11,237 nucleotides of DNA from Candidatus Methanophaga sp. GoMg3.2 (GTDB lineage Archaea > Halobacteriota > Syntropharchaeia > Alkanophagales > Methanospirareceae), in NCBI GenBank assembly GCA_013180565.1, contig QBUN01000365.1, forward strand, positions 1 to 11,237, in the 5' to 3' direction. The notes under the pieces were generated by a model that was given only the letters and a program-made list of their open reading frames with translations, did no database searches and had not been told where the DNA came from. Position numbers and translations under genes: made by a program. Within the stretch, counting starts at the first letter, position 1; the number at the start of each line of letters is the position of its first letter. Shown here one piece after another: positions 6,125 through 11,237 of the stretch.

Positions 6125-6140
6125 TTTATGTATACATAAA
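6125..6140 (-). promoter_or_regulatory. 16-bp palindrome over the toxin-antitoxin promoter
   Basis: TTTATGTATACATAAA is perfectly self-complementary. Its first half on the minus strand (TTTATGTA) is centred about 26 bases before the antitoxin ATG, where an archaeal TATA box for a leaderless mRNA should be. A dimeric repressor bound here would block TBP, which fits autoregulation by the UPF0175 protein. That link is inference. Confidence 0.5.
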
Positions 6141-6206
6141 GATGTTGCCATAAGTCAAATTATTATCATAGGTGCGAAAGAAGCGTTTGAGAAGGCGCAT
6201 GAAATA

Positions 6207-6229
6207 GACTCATCAACAGATTATGAGTC
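6207..6229 (-). terminator. Hairpin downstream of the isopentenyl-diphosphate isomerase gene
   Basis: Perfect seven-base arms GACTCAT (6207-6213) and ATGAGTC (6223-6229) enclose a nine-base loop. It lies about 20 bases past the minus-strand stop at 6250 and could shape the 3' end of that transcript. No U-tract follows, so terminator activity is uncertain. The rest of 6141-6249 holds no supported gene. Confidence 0.3.
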
Positions 6230-6249
6230 CACGGGATATTAAGCAGTTA

Positions 6250-7365
6250 TCAAGTATGCTTCTTCTTCCGCTTCACACGATCAAAAACGCCCCGCTGTTC
6301 CATTATCTCCCTTGTCTCACCGGTTATAACTAGCTCGGCATCCTTTAGATCTATCGTGTTTTTACAACCAGTTAAGAACATTGCGACCTTTAATTCCTCG
6401 CTAAATTCCGTTATTTTCGCTATTACCTTGTCTACGCTACGTTTTATGCTGTCGCTTTCCATTGCGGGTTTCAGAAACGGCAAAGCAGCACTACACATAT
6501 TGGAACCTAAAGCAATGCCCTTTGCAATATCAAGCCCATTTCTTATTCCTCCAGTGGCGATTATCGGGATAGTAAAAGGAAGCGCACGGCACTCTACAAT
6601 GCTTTCCACCGTGGAGATGCCCCAATTCCAACCGAAGAGATTGCCTAAATGTGCTCCTAACTCATCCCCTTCTGCATTCGCACGGTATATCTCAGCAGCC
6701 GCTAAACTCGTTCCGCCTAAGCCGCCCACATCTATCGCAGATACGCCTGACCCGTGTAACATCTTCGCCATAGTATAACTAATCCCGGCACCCGTCTCCT
6801 TTACAATCACGGGCTTCTTTATCGCCTCGCATACCTCGGTTATCGCAGCTAAACACCCGCTTGCATCTACGTTACCCTCGGGCTGAATAGCTTCCTGTAA
6901 AAAGTTGAGGTGTATTGCAATAGCATCTGCACCTATCATCTCTATAACTCGCTCAACACCTTCTACTCCATATTCCTTCAATTGTGGGGCGCCTAAGTTC
7001 GCATAGATGAACAAATCGGGTGCAACGTCACGAACAACACGAAAAGAATCCTCCAGTTCGGTACCTTCCAACGCCGCTCGCTGAGAGCCAACACCCATAC
7101 CAATGCCAAGTGTTTCCGCAGCTTCTGCGAGGACTATATTTACCTTTCTCGTATCCGGATGCCCGCCGGTCATCGAAGCAATCATTATCGGATATTGAAA
7201 CGAAAAACCTAAAAACTCAGTCTTTAAATCTATCGCCTCTTTATCTAGCTCGGGTAATGCAACATGAACAAGCTTAACGTCCGCAAAACAATTTACTCCG
7301 GCTTCCACTTCCTTTTCCGTACATATCTGGAGTTGTTCTATCTTCCTTCTCGATGTTTGGTTCAT
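6250..7365 (-). CDS. fni: Type 2 isopentenyl-diphosphate delta-isomerase (FMN-dependent)
   Basis: It interconverts isopentenyl and dimethylallyl diphosphate, using reduced FMN and Mg2+, to supply archaeal lipid synthesis. The 371 residues form a TIM barrel with the family motifs: N-terminal SRRKIEQLQIC, PIMIASMTGG (59-68), GVGSQR (91-96), HLNFLQE (152-158, with the catalytic Gln157 and metal-binding Glu158), QPEGN (161-165), VIVKETGAGIS (Lys189), DVGGLGGTS, and the phosphate-binding ATGGIRNGLDIAKGIALG. Minor variation, such as GTSLAAAE where Trp is common, looks harmless. The ATG at 7365 follows GGAAGGG on the minus strand. The gene diverges from the tRNA methylthiotransferase gene with 67 bases between them, and it is not in an operon with the UPF0175 unit, which has its own promoter downstream. 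Confidence 0.93.
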   Translation of the reverse strand: MNQTSRRKIEQLQICTEKEVEAGVNCFADVKLVHVALPELDKEAIDLKTEFLGFSFQYPIMIASMTGGHPDTRKVNIVLAEAAETLGIGMGVGSQRAALEGTELEDSFRVVRDVAPDLFIYANLGAPQLKEYGVEGVERVIEMIGADAIAIHLNFLQEAIQPEGNVDASGCLAAITEVCEAIKKPVIVKETGAGISYTMAKMLHGSGVSAIDVGGLGGTSLAAAEIYRANAEGDELGAHLGNLFGWNWGISTVESIVECRALPFTIPIIATGGIRNGLDIAKGIALGSNMCSAALPFLKPAMESDSIKRSVDKVIAKITEFSEELKVAMFLTGCKNTIDLKDAELVITGETREIMEQRGVFDRVKRKKKHT

Positions 7366-7432
7366 TTCTACCCTTCCAATAACAATGCCAATAAGTATTA
7401 TTTGTATGCACTAATAGGTAATATATTATCTA
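7366..7432. promoter_or_regulatory. Divergent promoter region between fni and the tRNA methylthiotransferase gene
   Basis: This 67-base A/T-rich spacer serves both strands. An AGTATTATTTGTAT stretch (7394-7407) lies about 30-35 bases from both ATGs and could act as TATA box in either direction. A second AT-rich block (about 7420-7428) is too close to the plus-strand ATG to be its own TATA box. A GGAAGGG (minus strand, about 7370-7376) is the likely ribosome-binding site for fni. Confidence 0.35.
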
Positions 7433-8725
7433 ATGAATCTAACCGAATTATCCGAGGGCACAGCAAAAGTTTTTATAGATACTTTCGGCTGCACCGCAAA
7501 TACCGGTGACACAATGCAAATGCGAGCGATACTAAGAAATGCCGGTCATGAGATAGTAGAAGAAAGTGAAGCGGATATTGTTATAGTGAATACCTGCACA
7601 GTAACGAAAAGAACAGAGTTAAATGTGATAAAGAGACTGAATGAGTTAAAAGAGCGTGGTAAAGCGGTAGTTGTGGCTGGTTGCATGGCGGCGGCACAGC
7701 CAGAACTGGTAAAAAGCATTTTAGGTGATGATGTAGCAATGGTGACGCCCCGAGATATACAAGCTAGTGAAAAGCAACGGCTTGAGTTCGATGGTGTTAT
7801 TGCGGTGATTACAATAGCACAGGGTTGCATAGGTAAATGCACTTATTGTATTGTGAAACAAGCGAGGGGCAAGCTGAAAAGCTACAAGCCGGAAAAGATA
7901 TGCGAGGCGGTTAAGAGTGCAGTGGAAAGCGGTGCGAACGAGATAAGGATAACATCGCAGGATTCTAGTGCATACGGTTGGGGCAGCACCGATATAAAAC
8001 TACCGGCGTTGTTAGAACAGATAACATCAGTGGAAGGCGATTTTAGGATAAGAGTGGGTATGATGAATCCATTCACGCTGATGCCTATCCTGGACGAACT
8101 CCTTGAGGCGTTCAATACCGAAAAAATCTTCAAATTCTTTCACGTGCCTGTGCAATCGGGCTCTGATCAGGTACTGAGAGAGATGAGAAGGAATTACAAA
8201 GTCAATGATTTCGTTGAGATTGTAACAAACATAAGGGCGCGATTCAGACAGAGCACAATATCCACAGATTTCATCATTGGTTTTCCAACCGAGACGGAAG
8301 AGGATTTCTTCGCATCACTAAATTTAATGGAGGAAATAAAGCCTGAAAAAGTGAACATAACGCGGTTCTCACCAAGGCCCGGGACAGAAGCATCAAAGTT
8401 AACGGACTTGTTGGAACGGGAGAAGAAGCGAAGGTCGAGAATATTCTCTACCGTTTATCACAATATTGTGTTCGCGAAGAACAAGGAATTAGAAGGGGCA
8501 GAACTACCTGTTTTAGTAACGGAGAGGGGGAAAAAGGGAGGCGTAATAGCTCGTGACTCGGCGTATAGGGCGATAGTACTAAAAGATGATTTGCCGCTCG
8601 GAGCCCGTTATAACGTAAGGGTAAAGGAGGCGAAGAGCACTTATTTAGTGGCGGATATTTTACAACATTCGTTCAGAACTTCACCATCTGTGCATGCGGC
8701 ACACCATCCACGAAGATCACATTAG
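7433..8725 (+). CDS. Archaeal MiaB-like tRNA methylthiotransferase (CDKAL1/MtaB type, radical SAM)
   Basis: This class adds a methylthio group to t6A at tRNA position 37, making ms2t6A. Three N-terminal cysteines for the second iron-sulfur cluster are present: FGCTAN (Cys20), NTCTVT (Cys55) and AGCMA (Cys84). The radical SAM cluster motif is GCIGKCTYC (Cys132, Cys136, Cys139). The barrel follows, with TSQDSSAYGW and FHVPVQSGSDQVLREMRRNY, and a TRAM-like RNA-binding domain lies at about 350-410 (ELPVLVTERGKKGGVIARD). The archaeal-type start GCTANxGD and the 430-residue length fit the family. The final 17 or so residues (SFRTSPSVHAAHHPRRSH) are encoded antisense to the end of the DUF424 gene and look like a read-out extension. 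The first 11 residues before KVFIDTFG are slightly long, but no nearer ATG exists. Confidence 0.92.
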   Translation: MNLTELSEGTAKVFIDTFGCTANTGDTMQMRAILRNAGHEIVEESEADIVIVNTCTVTKRTELNVIKRLNELKERGKAVVVAGCMAAAQPELVKSILGDDVAMVTPRDIQASEKQRLEFDGVIAVITIAQGCIGKCTYCIVKQARGKLKSYKPEKICEAVKSAVESGANEIRITSQDSSAYGWGSTDIKLPALLEQITSVEGDFRIRVGMMNPFTLMPILDELLEAFNTEKIFKFFHVPVQSGSDQVLREMRRNYKVNDFVEIVTNIRARFRQSTISTDFIIGFPTETEEDFFASLNLMEEIKPEKVNITRFSPRPGTEASKLTDLLEREKKRRSRIFSTVYHNIVFAKNKELEGAELPVLVTERGKKGGVIARDSAYRAIVLKDDLPLGARYNVRVKEAKSTYLVADILQHSFRTSPSVHAAHHPRRSH

Positions 8726-8963
8726 CATCTTCGATAAAATTATTGTCTACTGCGCATTTAATTGCCCTTTTACCTACCAGATTCGCTATTGTTGCGTGCT
8801 TCAAAGAAGCTATCACATCTCTTTCAGTCGCTTCGTCACCTTTATAAAAACCTTCCGTGATTTTTAGTTTCAGATCGCCATCAACAAAACTTTTACCTAT
8901 TAATTCCGTATCGCAGACTGCCACCATTAGCCCGGAGTCAAGATTATGTTCCTTAATATACAT
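8673..8963 (-). CDS. DUF424 family protein
   Basis: This is a 96-residue archaeal protein of unknown biochemical role. Typical features are MYIKEHNLDSGLMVAVCDTELIGKSF at the start, LKITEGFYKG, HATIANLVGKRAIKCA, and the C-terminal VDGVPHAQMVKF, which is the most conserved part of the family. ATG 8963 is preferred over an upstream TTG (8990) because family members begin with a short M-Y-V/I-K stretch and a TATA-like box lies 30 bases upstream. The gene converges on the tRNA methylthiotransferase gene and overlaps it by 53 bases. Its conserved C-terminus is coded there, so this gene sets the sequence in the shared region. Confidence 0.87.
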   Translation of the reverse strand: MYIKEHNLDSGLMVAVCDTELIGKSFVDGDLKLKITEGFYKGDEATERDVIASLKHATIANLVGKRAIKCAVDNNFIEDANVIFVDGVPHAQMVKF

Positions 8964-8988
8964 CTCTCTTTGCTTGGTCACGCATAAC

Positions 8989-8998
8989 AAAATAAAAG
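8989..8998 (-). promoter_or_regulatory. Candidate TATA box of the DUF424 gene
   Basis: The minus strand reads CTTTTATTTT, centred about 30 bases before ATG 8963. That implies a very short leader or none and supports the shorter start. The 8999-9060 stretch beyond is very A/T-rich, with no further recognisable element. Confidence 0.4.
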
Positions 8999-9114
8999 AT
9001 AAATATGTTATTATAAAAATATTAATCTAATAGTATAGATAATAGCCAAATAGTGAGCAGCTAAATGTACTCTCATATCTTGTATACGGTATTTGGTTAT
9101 AGCAAATTAAGAAA

Positions 9115-9189
9115 GGGCTCGTAGCTTAGCCTGGTTGGAGCGCTCGGCTGATAACCGAGAGGTCTGGAGTTCAAATCTCCGCGGGCCCA
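9115..9189 (+). tRNA. tRNA-Ile (anticodon GAU)
   Basis: A full cloverleaf is visible. The acceptor stem is GGGCTCG with CGGGCCC (9115-9121 and 9182-9188, one U-G pair). The D arm lies around GCTTAGCCTGGTTGGAGC. The anticodon stem CTCGG/CCGAG (9143-9147 and 9155-9159) carries loop CTGATAA with anticodon GAT at 9150-9152. The T stem TGGAG/CTCCG (9165-9169 and 9177-9181) carries loop TTCAAAT, and the discriminator is A9189. There is no intron and no encoded CCA, as in many archaea. A TGTATACGGT at 9081-9090 could be its TATA element. Confidence 0.96.
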
Positions 9190-9200
9190 TAAATAAATGA

Positions 9201-9221
9201 AACTTTCTTAAGAAGAAAGTT
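9201..9221 (+). other. Perfect hairpin just after tRNA-Ile
   Basis: The arms AACTTTCTT (9201-9209) and AAGAAAGTT (9213-9221) pair fully around a three-base loop. It starts 11 bases after the tRNA and ends 40 bases before the next ATG. It may mark the tRNA 3' trailer, or hold an operator-like site next to the downstream promoter (TTATAT at about 9219-9224). There is no U-tract, so a classical terminator is unlikely. Confidence 0.45.
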
Positions 9222-9261
9222 ATATCAAAGAATGGATTAAAAATAAAAGCGGGGAAGAAAA

Positions 9262-9624
9262 ATGGGAATTGAGACAAGAGTAATTTTAATCTCGCCTGAT
9301 TCTGAGATAACACCGGAACAATTGAAGAGTAGGCTTTTGGCTTTGATTAGCGAAGATAAAAGCATGGCCGGCTCAGACGTCAGGGTAAAAGAGACATGTT
9401 TTGGCGCTTTAATAGAAGGGGAAGGGCAGGCACTAAGAGAGATTGCGGAAGAGGTAAGGAAAATAGATAAAAACGGCATCTTTTCTAAACCTCGAGGGTT
9501 TCCAATCGGCGATTCAAGGATATGTAGAGCGACGAGAAAAGGTGGACCCAGACCGGGCTTTCACCAGTTAGAACTTGAATCCCAACTGCTACCTAAGGTA
9601 AGAAAGGCATTGGATAAGATATAA
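9262..9624 (+). CDS. Methanogenesis marker protein 6-like protein
   Basis: This soluble 120-residue protein resembles the methanogenesis marker 6 family, which is restricted to methanogens and relatives and has no proven biochemical role. The pattern recalled for the family is present: ETRVILISPDS at the start, VKETCFGALIEGEG (42-55, Cys46), then IFSKPRGFPIGDSRICRA (75-92, Cys90) and GGPRPGFHQLELESQLLPKV (96-115). GGGGAA a few bases before ATG 9262 is a good ribosome-binding site and supports this start. The gene is 48 bases upstream of fae-hps on the same strand and probably forms an operon with it, linking it to one-carbon chemistry. The family name comes from recalled motifs and has not been tested by a search. 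Confidence 0.7.
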   Translation: MGIETRVILISPDSEITPEQLKSRLLALISEDKSMAGSDVRVKETCFGALIEGEGQALREIAEEVRKIDKNGIFSKPRGFPIGDSRICRATRKGGPRPGFHQLELESQLLPKVRKALDKI

Positions 9625-9672
9625 AAAAAGAAAGCAAGCAAATAGAATCAATAAAAATGGGGATAAGATAAC

Positions 9673-10860
9673 ATGATGAATTTGGGCGAAGCATTGATTG
9701 GGGATGGAGAAGAAATTGCGCATATTGATTTGATGATCGGAGACAAATCCGGACCGGTAGGTATGGCATTCGCAAACGCCTTGAGTCAAATGTCTGCTGG
9801 GCACACACCGCTATTTGCAGTGATAAGGCCGAATTTACCGGTTAAGCCATCTACGGTAGTCGTGCCGAAGGTTACGGTGCGAAACATGAAAGAGGCGGAG
9901 AAGATATTTGGCCCTGCGCAGAGTGCAATAGCAAAAGCGGTTGCGGATTCGGTGGAGGAGGGCGTGATACCGGAGGATAAGACAGAGGAACTCGTGGTGA
10001 TTGTAAGTGTGTTCATGCATCCTCATGCGGATGATTATAATAAGATATATCGTTACAATTATGGCGCTACAAAGTTGGCGTTAAAACGGGCTATGGATGG
10101 GTTCCCGGATATAAAGAAAGTGCTATATGAGAAGGACCGGTCGCGGCATCCTTCTTTGGGTATGAAAGTGACAAAGTTATGGGACCCACCTTACCTTCAG
10201 GTCGCTCTGGACATCCCGAACTGGGGGCATATGGAGCGTGTGGTGAAGGATCTGCCGAGTAATGACCATCTTATCATAGAGGCGGGTACGCCATTGATAA
10301 AGCGATACGGAGTGGACATAGTGGCGAAGATAAAAGAGATAAAGCCCGATACATTTGTGATTGCAGATTTGAAAACGCTCGATACCGGTAACTTAGAGGT
10401 ACGGATGGTTTCGGATGCGGGTGCAGATGCCGTGGTGATCTCGGGGTTAGCGCCACTTCGGACGATGGAGAAGGCGATAGAGGAGGCAAGGAAGACCGGT
10501 ATTTACTCGTCCTTAGATATGTTAAATGTTAAAAAACCGCTAGCGGTGCTTAAAGAATTAAGTGTAGGTGGGATGATGCCGGACGTGGTCGAGTTGCATC
10601 GTGCAATAGATGTAGAACAGGAAGAGCGGCATGCCTGGGGTGATATGGCGGAGATAAAGCGAATAGGAGGTAAGATGCTGGTGGCGGTTGCAGGTGGCAT
10701 AAAGGAAGATACTGCACCGGAAGCGATAAATGGTGGTGCGGACATAATAATTGTAGGGAGAGGGATAACAAATTCGAAGGATGTAGAGGGCGTAAGCAGA
10801 AGGTTCCTGCGGTTGTTAAAGGAGGAGATAGATCAATACCGTGTAATGACGGACTTCTAA
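9673..10860 (+). CDS. fae-hps: Bifunctional formaldehyde-activating enzyme / 3-hexulose-6-phosphate synthase
   Basis: The N-terminal Fae half (about 1-165) condenses formaldehyde with tetrahydromethanopterin. The C-terminal Hps half (about 170-395) links formaldehyde and ribulose 5-phosphate; in archaea the reverse reaction makes ribulose 5-phosphate for nucleotides, and Fae captures the formaldehyde released. Fae signatures are [18 protein letters not shown] with the catalytic His17, [35 protein letters not shown] and [14 protein letters not shown]. Hps signatures of the OMP-decarboxylase barrel are [29 protein letters not shown] (Asp232, Lys234, Asp237) and the phosphate-binding [12 protein letters not shown] and [13 protein letters not shown]. 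The length is normal for archaeal fusions. A GGGGAT lies eight bases before ATG 9673. The partner isomerase (phi) is not seen in this window. Confidence 0.95.
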   Translation: MMNLGEALIGDGEEIAHIDLMIGDKSGPVGMAFANALSQMSAGHTPLFAVIRPNLPVKPSTVVVPKVTVRNMKEAEKIFGPAQSAIAKAVADSVEEGVIPEDKTEELVVIVSVFMHPHADDYNKIYRYNYGATKLALKRAMDGFPDIKKVLYEKDRSRHPSLGMKVTKLWDPPYLQVALDIPNWGHMERVVKDLPSNDHLIIEAGTPLIKRYGVDIVAKIKEIKPDTFVIADLKTLDTGNLEVRMVSDAGADAVVISGLAPLRTMEKAIEEARKTGIYSSLDMLNVKKPLAVLKELSVGGMMPDVVELHRAIDVEQEERHAWGDMAEIKRIGGKMLVAVAGGIKEDTAPEAINGGADIIIVGRGITNSKDVEGVSRRFLRLLKEEIDQYRVMTDF

Positions 10861-10868
10861 ATTAAATG

Positions 10869-10930
10869 TAGTGCCCATAGACCTGCTGCAGAGCAGACAT
10901 GCGTGCATACATGCAGCAGGAGTGGGACTA
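10869..10930 (+). terminator. Long imperfect hairpin after fae-hps
   Basis: The outer stem is TAGT-g-CCCA with TGGG-ACTA (10869-10877 and 10923-10930). After a small internal loop the inner nine-pair stem is CCTGCTGCA with TGCAGCAGG (10882-10890 and 10912-10920). The stem begins just 8 bases after the stop codon. T-rich sequence follows (TTGTTTGCAATTTGCATTTT), so it probably ends or stabilises the fae-hps transcript. An RNA element with another role is possible. Confidence 0.5.
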
Positions 10931-10933
10931 TTG

Positions 10934-10955
10934 TTTGCAATTTGCATTTTGCAAT
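10934..10955 (+). repeat. Three short TTTGCA repeats
   Basis: TTTGCA occurs three times at a spacing of seven to eight bases (from 10934, 10941 and 10949), directly after the long hairpin. The copies are too short and too few for a CRISPR array. They may be a protein-binding cluster or simple sequence. Confidence 0.35.
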
Positions 10956-10960
10956 TAATA

Positions 10961-10985
10961 GCTCGAAATCCACAAGATTTTGGGC
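10961..10985 (+). other. Second hairpin in the fae-hps / marC spacer
   Basis: As RNA, GCTCGAAATC (10961-10970) pairs with GATTTTGGGC (10976-10985) over ten base pairs with two G-U wobbles and a five-base loop. The rest of the 10861-11151 spacer holds a 10-bp palindrome CTAACGTTAG (11032-11041) and the promoter of the next gene. No further gene is seen. Confidence 0.35.
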
Positions 10986-11057
10986 TAAAATCAAATTAAG
11001 AGGGCATAAAACAATATAACAAATCGCTTATCTAACGTTAGCTACGAAAAACGCGAA

Positions 11058-11071
11058 ATAAATATATTTAT
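11058..11071 (+). promoter_or_regulatory. TATA-like palindrome upstream of the MarC gene
   Basis: ATAAATATATTTAT is a 14-base palindrome followed by TATAC. Transcription would start near 11095 and give a leader of about 55 bases that includes AAAGGAG. The gene therefore seems to have its own promoter, separate from fae-hps. Confidence 0.5.
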
Positions 11072-11151
11072 ATACTCCCAAATTTAGGTCAATAAGTGCG
11101 AAGTAGTATGCCGCTAAAAATGGTAACAAACATAAAGGAGAAGAGCCAAAT

Positions 11152-11237
11152 ATGGCCGATTACGCTCTAGTCTTAACGTTCAGCGTTGGTGCGATTATCG
11201 CTATCATTGTAATTTGCAATCCGATTTCAACCTCTGC
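11152..11237 (+). CDS. MarC-family integral membrane protein (5' part only)
   Basis: Only 28 codons lie in the window; the gene runs off the right edge. The start MADYALVLTFSVGAIIAIIVI is a first membrane helix, ending in the motif CNPISTSA (22-29), which matches the Asn-Pro-x-[S/G]-x hallmark at the end of helix 1 in MarC proteins. AAAGGAG (11134-11140) about 11 bases before ATG 11152 supports this start; the ATG at 11108 leads to a stop after 20 codons in another frame. The transport or membrane role of archaeal MarC proteins is not established. Confidence 0.72.
   Translation, partial: MADYALVLTFSVGAIIAIIVICNPISTS

Noticed and set aside
5764..6153. Plus-strand frame of about 129 codons opposite the UPF0175 gene.
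   Set aside because: It is a serine-, isoleucine- and phenylalanine-rich shadow of a conserved antitoxin gene, with no homology signal.
6120..6241. Open plus-strand frame ending in IIIIGAKEAFEKAHEIDSS-type sequence before TAA, a possible gene remnant.
   Set aside because: It has no start codon, is about 40 codons long, crosses the antitoxin promoter and hairpin, and matches no family I recognise. It is too weak to list as a gene.
10934..10955. Repeated TTTGCA words as a possible CRISPR fragment.
   Set aside because: The units are six bases long without spacers of proper length, and no cas gene is present.

Overview
The window looks like chromosomal DNA from a methanogen-related euryarchaeon, possibly an ANME-1/Methanophagales-type lineage, though the exact lineage is an inference. 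Supporting signs are a fused formaldehyde-activating enzyme/hexulose-6-phosphate synthase, an upstream gene resembling methanogenesis marker 6, a type 2 isopentenyl-diphosphate isomerase, an archaeal MiaB-like tRNA methylthiotransferase, a DUF424 protein, a tRNA-Ile(GAU) without an encoded CCA end, and TATA-like promoters often placed for leaderless mRNAs.

Left part (1-3540): this is a damaged, AT-rich accessory stretch. It holds a gene tail at the left edge, a small membrane protein (161-430, minus), and an ISL3-family insertion sequence (926-2210). The element has bipartite inverted repeats and a perfect 8-bp target duplication (AAAAAAGT at 918-925 and 2211-2218). It splits one minus-strand gene: removing it with one duplication copy joins the two flanking frames into one 196-codon, four-helix membrane protein. 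Next is a minus-strand lamin-tail plus thermonuclease gene, broken by an in-frame TGA and without a clear start codon.

Middle (3541-6240): pyrE and an unknown 133-residue gene overlap by ATGA on the plus strand. They are followed by a gene-free stretch with hairpins and a terminator-like U-tract. Opposite them is a tight minus-strand unit made of a UPF0175-type antitoxin, a DUF3368-type PIN protein whose first catalytic Asp position is Gly, and a DUF488 protein that starts inside the PIN stop region. A perfect 16-bp palindrome covers the likely TATA box of this unit and could be an autoregulatory operator.

Right part (6250-11237): this is the conserved core. The isoprenoid isomerase (minus) diverges from the tRNA methylthiotransferase (plus), whose 3' end overlaps a convergent DUF424 gene. 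Then come tRNA-Ile, the marker-6-like gene and fae-hps (one-carbon and ribulose monophosphate metabolism), a long hairpin after fae-hps, and the first 28 codons of a MarC-family membrane protein at the right edge.
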